NCBI GenBank assembly: GCA_012799535.1
Contig: JAAZLB010000141.1
Coordinates: 1 to 9,879 of the forward strand
DNA length: 9,879 nucleotides
Direction: 5' to 3'
Source: Bacillota bacterium
GTDB taxonomy: Bacteria; Bacillota; Limnochordia; Darwinibacteriales; Darwinibacteriaceae
A program made the position numbers and the translations under genes. Below are positions 6,711 through 9,879 of this stretch, one piece after another (position 1 is the stretch's first letter; each line of letters begins with the position of its first letter). The notes under the pieces were generated by a model that was not told where the DNA came from, ran no database searches, and saw nothing but the letters and a program-made list of their open reading frames with translations.

Positions 6711-8822
6711 TTAGGCTTCAGATTCCTCCTCAGGTGGTAACGCTTCTTTTCTGGAAAGATTAATTCGTCCTTGACGATCAATCTCCACCACCTTGACTAA
6801 GACCTCATCTCCAATATTAACCACATCTTCTACTTTGTTGACCCTCTGTCGAGCTAATTGAGAAATATGGACTAAGCCTTCTTTTCCGGGCAGAACTTCT
6901 ACAAAAGCTCCGAAGTTCATAATCCGTTTTACTGTGCCAAGATAGGTTTCGCCAACTTCCACATCTTTCACGTAGCGTTCAATGAGCTTTTGGGCCCGTT
7001 CGCCACCATCACCATCAGTAGAGGCAATATAAACTCTTCCATCGTCTTCAATATCGATGGCTACCCCAGTCTGGTCAATAATGCTTCGGATTATTTTACC
7101 ACCTGGTCCGATCACATCACGAATCTTGTCCACAGGAATCTCCATGGTAATGATTCGTGGGGCGTAAGGAGATAATTCAGCCCTAGGTTCGGCAATGGCT
7201 TCCTTCATTTTGTCTAGGATGAATAAGCGCCCTTGACGAGCTTGTTCCAAAGCTTGAGACATGATTTCGGATGTGACTCCACCGATTTTGATATCCATCT
7301 GTAAAGCGGTAATACCTTCTGTGGTTCCAGCCACTTTAAAGTCCATATCCCCCAATGCATCCTCAAGACCTTGAATATCAGTAAGGATAGTAAAATCCTC
7401 ATCTAACATCATAAGACCCATAGCGATGCCAGCCACGGGGCGCTTGATTGGTACACCTGCATCCATTAGGGCTAAGGTACTTCCACAAATACTAGCCTGA
7501 GAGGAAGAGCCATTCGACTCTAATACTTCCGATACTAAACGTAAAGTATAGGGGAACTCCTCTTCACTTGGAATAACCGGCAATAAAGCCCGTTCAGCTA
7601 AGGCACCATGTCCGATTTCCCGTCGACCCGGTCCACGCATGGGGCGAACTTCACCAACACTGTAAGAGGGGAAATTATAGTGGTGAATATAGCGCTTACT
7701 CTCTTCATCGGTTAAGTTATCAAGAAGCTGTTCATCAGATTTCAATCCTAAAGTTAGGGCCGTCATGACCTGAGTTTGCCCACGAGTAAATAACCCTGTA
7801 CCATGTACTCGAGGTAGTACTCCCACAGCACAGCTGATGGGGCGAATTTCATCTGGCTTACGACCATCTGGGCGCAATTTATCCTTGGTAATCGAACGGC
7901 GTACTTCTTCTTTTAGGACATTATCAAAAATCACATCAAGACTCTTACTATGTTCTTCATAGTGATCTTCACCATAGGTCTCCAGATAAGTCTCGTGAAT
8001 GTCTGCTTGCACTAAGTTTATCATCCGCTCCCGTTCGAGCTTTTCTTCGGTCAAAAGTGCGGAAGCAAGTTTTTTAGTAGCATATTCCCGTACCCAAGTG
8101 TCAACTGTGGCATCAGGCTCAAAAATCTCCACTTCCAATTTTTCTTGACCAATTTGGTCCCGAATCTTCTCTTGGAGTATACAAATCTCCTGAATAACCT
8201 GGTGCCCAAAGGCAATAGCATCTAAAGCAGTTTGCTCCGGAACTTCGTTGGCCGCCGCCTCCACCATCATTACTGCATCCTTGGTGCCTGCTACGGTGAG
8301 ATCTAGATCTGAACGGGATTGTTGCTCTAAAGTGGGATTAATAATGAATTGGCCATCCACTAAACCTACCTTCACACCGCCAACTGGTCCTGCAAAAGGA
8401 ATGTTGGAGACATGAAGGGCCGCACTAGCCCCAATCATTGCAGCAATGGTGGGAGAATTATTTTTATCTACGGAAAGTACTGTAGTTACAATTTGCACAT
8501 CATTGCGAAAACCTTCAGGAAATAAGGGACGTAAGGGACGATCAATCATACGACCAGAAAGAATAGCCTCTTCACTGGGACGTCCTTCCCTTCTTCCCCA
8601 ACCTCCGGGAATTTTCCCAACGGCGTACATGCGCTCCTCGTAATCCACCAATAATGGGAAAAAGTCAATGCCTGTTCTAGGCTCTTTACTCATGGTAGCT
8701 GTAGCTAAAACAACAGTGTCGCCATACCGGACCAAGACTGATCCATTGGCCTGTTTTGCTAAGCTACCAAATTCGAGAACTAGAGGTCTTCCCCCTAGAT
8801 CTAATCGAAACTCGGTTAGCAT
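6711..8822 (-). CDS. pnp: Polyribonucleotide nucleotidyltransferase (PNPase)
   Basis: Polynucleotide phosphorylase, 703 aa (family about 700-750), a trimeric cytoplasmic 3'-5' exoribonuclease that uses phosphate to degrade RNA to nucleoside diphosphates. The domain order is complete: first RNase PH domain (about 10-145), all-helical linker (about 235-310), second RNase PH domain (about 310-540), KH domain with [11 protein letters not shown] (570-580), and S1 domain (about 623-692, [15 protein letters not shown] then GLVHISQLA). The catalytic Asp/Lys set is present in [14 protein letters not shown] (D488, D494, K496, matching the known D486/D492/K494 of the E. coli enzyme), and [10 protein letters not shown] follows at 404-413. 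A minor peculiarity is [11 protein letters not shown] at 73-83, where many relatives have PGGF.KREGRP. GGAGG stands 7 nt before the ATG. It follows rpsO, as in most bacteria, separated by a terminator and a possible promoter of its own. Confidence 0.97.
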   Translation of the reverse strand: MLTEFRLDLGGRPLVLEFGSLAKQANGSVLVRYGDTVVLATATMSKEPRTGIDFFPLLVDYEERMYAVGKIPGGWGRREGRPSEEAILSGRMIDRPLRPLFPEGFRNDVQIVTTVLSVDKNNSPTIAAMIGASAALHVSNIPFAGPVGGVKVGLVDGQFIINPTLEQQSRSDLDLTVAGTKDAVMMVEAAANEVPEQTALDAIAFGHQVIQEICILQEKIRDQIGQEKLEVEIFEPDATVDTWVREYATKKLASALLTEEKLERERMINLVQADIHETYLETYGEDHYEEHSKSLDVIFDNVLKEEVRRSITKDKLRPDGRKPDEIRPISCAVGVLPRVHGTGLFTRGQTQVMTALTLGLKSDEQLLDNLTDEESKRYIHHYNFPSYSVGEVRPMRGPGRREIGHGALAERALLPVIPSEEEFPYTLRLVSEVLESNGSSSQASICGSTLALMDAGVPIKRPVAGIAMGLMMLDEDFTILTDIQGLEDALGDMDFKVAGTTEGITALQMDIKIGGVTSEIMSQALEQARQGRLFILDKMKEAIAEPRAELSPYAPRIITMEIPVDKIRDVIGPGGKIIRSIIDQTGVAIDIEDDGRVYIASTDGDGGERAQKLIERYVKDVEVGETYLGTVKRIMNFGAFVEVLPGKEGLVHISQLARQRVNKVEDVVNIGDEVLVKVVEIDRQGRINLSRKEALPPEEESEA

Positions 8823-8858
8823 ATTTTAACCTCCATCTAGTTGTTATGGGCTTTGTTT

Positions 8859-8895
8859 AGTATAGTATAGCCCTTTTTGTCATCCCTAACGCCAA
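8859..8895 (-). promoter_or_regulatory. Possible pnp promoter with two overlapping -10 boxes
   Basis: Two TATACT hexamers overlap by one base on the minus strand (8864-8869 and 8859-8864), just after the rpsO terminator and before pnp. The best -35 candidate, TTGGCG at 8890-8895, is 20 nt from the first box, longer than ideal, so the call is tentative. A 5-bp inverted repeat, GGGCT (8869-8873) with AGCCC (8848-8852), encloses the boxes. pnp may also be transcribed by read-through from rpsO. Confidence 0.35.
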
Positions 8896-8898
8896 TTC

Positions 8899-8923
8899 AA
8901 AAAAGAGCGGGTGTTACCCGCTC
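8899..8923 (-). terminator. Rho-independent terminator after rpsO
   Basis: The minus strand has GAGCGGGT (8916-8923) pairing perfectly with ACCCGCTC (8905-8912) across a 3-nt loop, followed by six Ts (8899-8904). It starts 7 nt past the rpsO stop. The stem is GC-rich and compact, so termination should be efficient, partly separating rpsO from pnp. Confidence 0.88.
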
Positions 8924-8930
8924 GGCATAT

Positions 8931-9197
8931 TTATCGGCGCAAACCTAGTTCCTCAATCAAACTGCGGTAACGTTCAATGTCTTTTTTCTGTAAGTAGTTC
9001 AAAAGACCACGTCTTTGCCCGATCATCTTGTAAAGACCTCTTCTGGAATGATGGTCGTTTTTGTGCACCTTAAGATGCGCAGTGAGTTCCTCAATTCTCT
9101 TAGTTAAAATAGCCACTTGAACTTCTGGGGAACCAGTATCATTTTCATGCCGACTAAATTGTTCAATAATTTGCGTTTTTGATTCTTGTGAAATCAA
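8931..9197 (-). CDS. rpsO: 30S ribosomal protein S15
   Basis: Ribosomal protein S15, 88 residues, the usual length (88-89). It binds the central domain of 16S rRNA at a three-way junction early in 30S assembly. Conserved segments are [13 protein letters not shown] (17-29), [18 protein letters not shown] (38-55), [10 protein letters not shown] (60-69) and the C-terminal [13 protein letters not shown]. Translation starts at TTG 9197: GGAGG (9206-9210) is 8 nt upstream, and this start gives the family N-terminus ([13 protein letters not shown]). The longer open frame from 9230 would add 11 residues that read through the ribosome binding site and leader. It has its own promoter overlapping the ribF stop, a structured leader and a terminator, consistent with separate feedback control by S15. 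Confidence 0.97.
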   Translation of the reverse strand: MISQESKTQIIEQFSRHENDTGSPEVQVAILTKRIEELTAHLKVHKNDHHSRRGLYKMIGQRRGLLNYLQKKDIERYRSLIEELGLRR

Positions 9198-9279
9198 AAA
9201 AGTCACCTCCAAGTTTTCGGTAAACACCACTTCCCAAGAAAGACGCCGGAGTACGCCTTTCCTAGCAAAGGGTTTCCGT
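9198..9279 (-). promoter_or_regulatory. rpsO leader, predicted S15-binding autoregulatory RNA
   Basis: The untranslated leader folds by hand into two helices. The inner one pairs AGGAAAGGCG (9254-9263) with CGTCTTTCTT (9236-9245): ten base pairs including G-U wobbles, with an 8-nt loop. It contains adjacent G-U and G-C pairs, the type of motif S15 reads in 16S rRNA. The outer one pairs CGGAAACCC (9270-9278) with GGTGTTTACCG (9218-9228), with one bulged base on each strand. The ribosome binding site follows directly. Known Firmicutes rpsO leaders use S15 binding to repress translation; I infer the same here. The predicted transcription start (about 9279) coincides with the 5' edge of the outer helix, which supports the fold. 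Confidence 0.62.
9206..9210 (-). promoter_or_regulatory. Ribosome binding site fixing the TTG start of rpsO
   Basis: The minus strand reads GGAGG (in GGAGGTGA) 8 nt before TTG 9197. It decides for the 88-residue S15 and against an upstream ATG at 9230, which lies on the wrong side of this site. Confidence 0.85.
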
Positions 9280-9282
9280 ATG

Positions 9283-9879
9283 CTATTTTAGCACAATTCT
9301 TTGCTCTTGTAAATGAAATCCTGTCAACATTTCCCGGGCTAGGCGTACATCCAAATCTATTTGAGCTTGTAATTGTTGAGAAGACTCATAGGGCACAATA
9401 TCTCGAAGCCTTGCTAAAAACTGAATTTCTAGTTCCTGATCGTAAAGATCGCCACTAAAATCCAAGATGAAGGCTTCAATGGTTTGTATTTTCCCTGCAA
9501 AGGTGGGATTTTTACCGATAGAAGTGACGGCGGGCACTCCGAGCTTCCCTCGAAGAATGCACCAAGTTAGATAAACCCCTTCTCCTGGCAAGACTAAGCT
9601 AGGATCCATTTGCAGATTCGCTGTAGGAAAGCCTAAGAGGCGTCCTCGACCTGCGCCACGGACAACTCGACCAGCATAACTGGGATAGGCGCCTAAGTAA
9701 GTAATGGCTTTTGTTAGTTCCCCTTGAGCCAGTAGTTTCCGGATGACAGTACTACTGATCACCTCACCAGAAACACCTTCCACAGGTGCTACCACCGTAA
9801 CCCCAAAACCTAACTCCTGACCACGCTTGCGCAAATATTCCACATCACCACTGCGTTTCTCCCCGAAGCGATAGTCAAA
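9283..9879 (-). CDS. ribF: Bifunctional riboflavin kinase / FAD synthetase (partial, N-terminus outside the window)
   Basis: The C-terminal 198 residues of RibF (full length about 305-315), entering at the right edge in frame with [16 protein letters not shown]. The first about 75 visible residues finish the FAD synthetase (nucleotidyltransferase) domain, including the [10 protein letters not shown] element near 41-50. The riboflavin kinase domain follows, with the signature [20 protein letters not shown] (68-87), the GVYLTW strand and TSIGKNPTF, and a family-typical [23 protein letters not shown] end. The enzyme phosphorylates riboflavin to FMN and adenylates FMN to FAD in the cytoplasm. ribF directly before rpsO is a common bacterial order. 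The stop TAG at 9283-9285 overlaps the rpsO -10 box. A start inside the visible part (GTG 9843) would cut the first domain and is not real. Confidence 0.96.
   Translation of the reverse strand, partial: FDYRFGEKRSGDVEYLRKRGQELGFGVTVVAPVEGVSGEVISSTVIRKLLAQGELTKAITYLGAYPSYAGRVVRGAGRGRLLGFPTANLQMDPSLVLPGEGVYLTWCILRGKLGVPAVTSIGKNPTFAGKIQTIEAFILDFSGDLYDQELEIQFLARLRDIVPYESSQQLQAQIDLDVRLAREMLTGFHLQEQRIVLK
9285..9313 (-). promoter_or_regulatory. rpsO promoter (housekeeping sigma type, extended -10)
   Basis: The minus strand has TTTACA (9308-9313, five of six matches to TTGACA), a 17-nt spacer, and TAAAAT (9285-9290, five of six matches to TATAAT), preceded by TGC as in an extended -10. It lies in the last codons of ribF, and the -10 box overlaps the ribF stop codon. 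Transcription should start near 9279, at the foot of the leader's outer helix. Confidence 0.72.

Noticed and set aside
6990..7175. Plus-strand frame inside pnp, and similar ones at 8446-8643
   Set aside because: Both lie opposite conserved PNPase domains and show no family features.
7214..7402. Second minus-strand frame inside pnp, and a similar one at 3185-3382 inside the alpha subunit gene
   Set aside because: They are out-of-frame shadows of the surrounding genes, whose own frames encode complete conserved domains.
9198..9230. N-terminal extension of S15 from ATG 9230
   Set aside because: It would run through the ribosome binding site and the leader and give a non-family N-terminus; TTG 9197 yields the standard 88 residues.
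1..9879. CRISPR array, tRNA or rRNA gene, insertion sequence, prophage or defence genes
   Set aside because: I saw no repeat-spacer pattern, cloverleaf, transposase or terminal inverted repeats; the genes account for nearly all of the window, and no gap exceeds about 110 nt.

Overview
The window reads as a chromosomal segment of an anaerobic Bacillota (Clostridia-type) bacterium. The grounds are the ribF-rpsO-pnp order, strong AGGAGG-type ribosome binding sites with TTG and GTG starts, an S15 leader that looks like the Firmicutes type, a DUF3866 gene, and ferredoxin-dependent 2-oxoacid oxidation instead of a lipoamide-dependent dehydrogenase. I cannot name a genus. Every gene I support is on the minus strand, so transcription runs from the right end to the left. 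There are no RNA genes for tRNA or rRNA, no CRISPR array, no insertion sequence and no sign of recent transfer.

Right part (about 9879 to 6645) is housekeeping. It holds the C-terminal two thirds of ribF (FMN/FAD synthesis), then rpsO (ribosomal protein S15) with its own extended -10 promoter, a folded leader of about 80 nt and a terminator, then pnp (polynucleotide phosphorylase) closed by a second terminator.

Left part (6621 to 1) is a compact catabolic operon. In transcription order it encodes a butyrate-kinase-like protein that has lost almost all catalytic motifs, phosphate butyryltransferase (ptb), an intact butyrate kinase (buk), and four subunits of a 2-oxoacid:ferredoxin oxidoreductase (delta ferredoxin, alpha, beta, gamma; Vor/Kor type). 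A DUF3866 protein follows and runs off the left end. From ptb to the gamma subunit the genes are 0-4 nt apart or overlap. Together they can convert a 2-oxoacid (most likely the branched-chain keto acids of valine, leucine and isoleucine) to acyl-CoA, CO2 and reduced ferredoxin, then acyl-phosphate, then free acid plus ATP. This is an anaerobic counterpart of the Bacillus bkd operon.

The most unusual element is the first gene of that operon. It is a full-length, uninterrupted paralogue of butyrate kinase in which both phosphate motifs, the catalytic Arg and Glu residues and the adenosine motif are replaced. It looks like a maintained pseudokinase, overlapping ptb by 14 nt. The second point of interest is that the pnp terminator sits right against its ribosome binding site with no room for a promoter between them. 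I resolved several start sites from ribosome binding sites (rpsO, ptb, the pseudokinase, the ferredoxin subunit, DUF3866).
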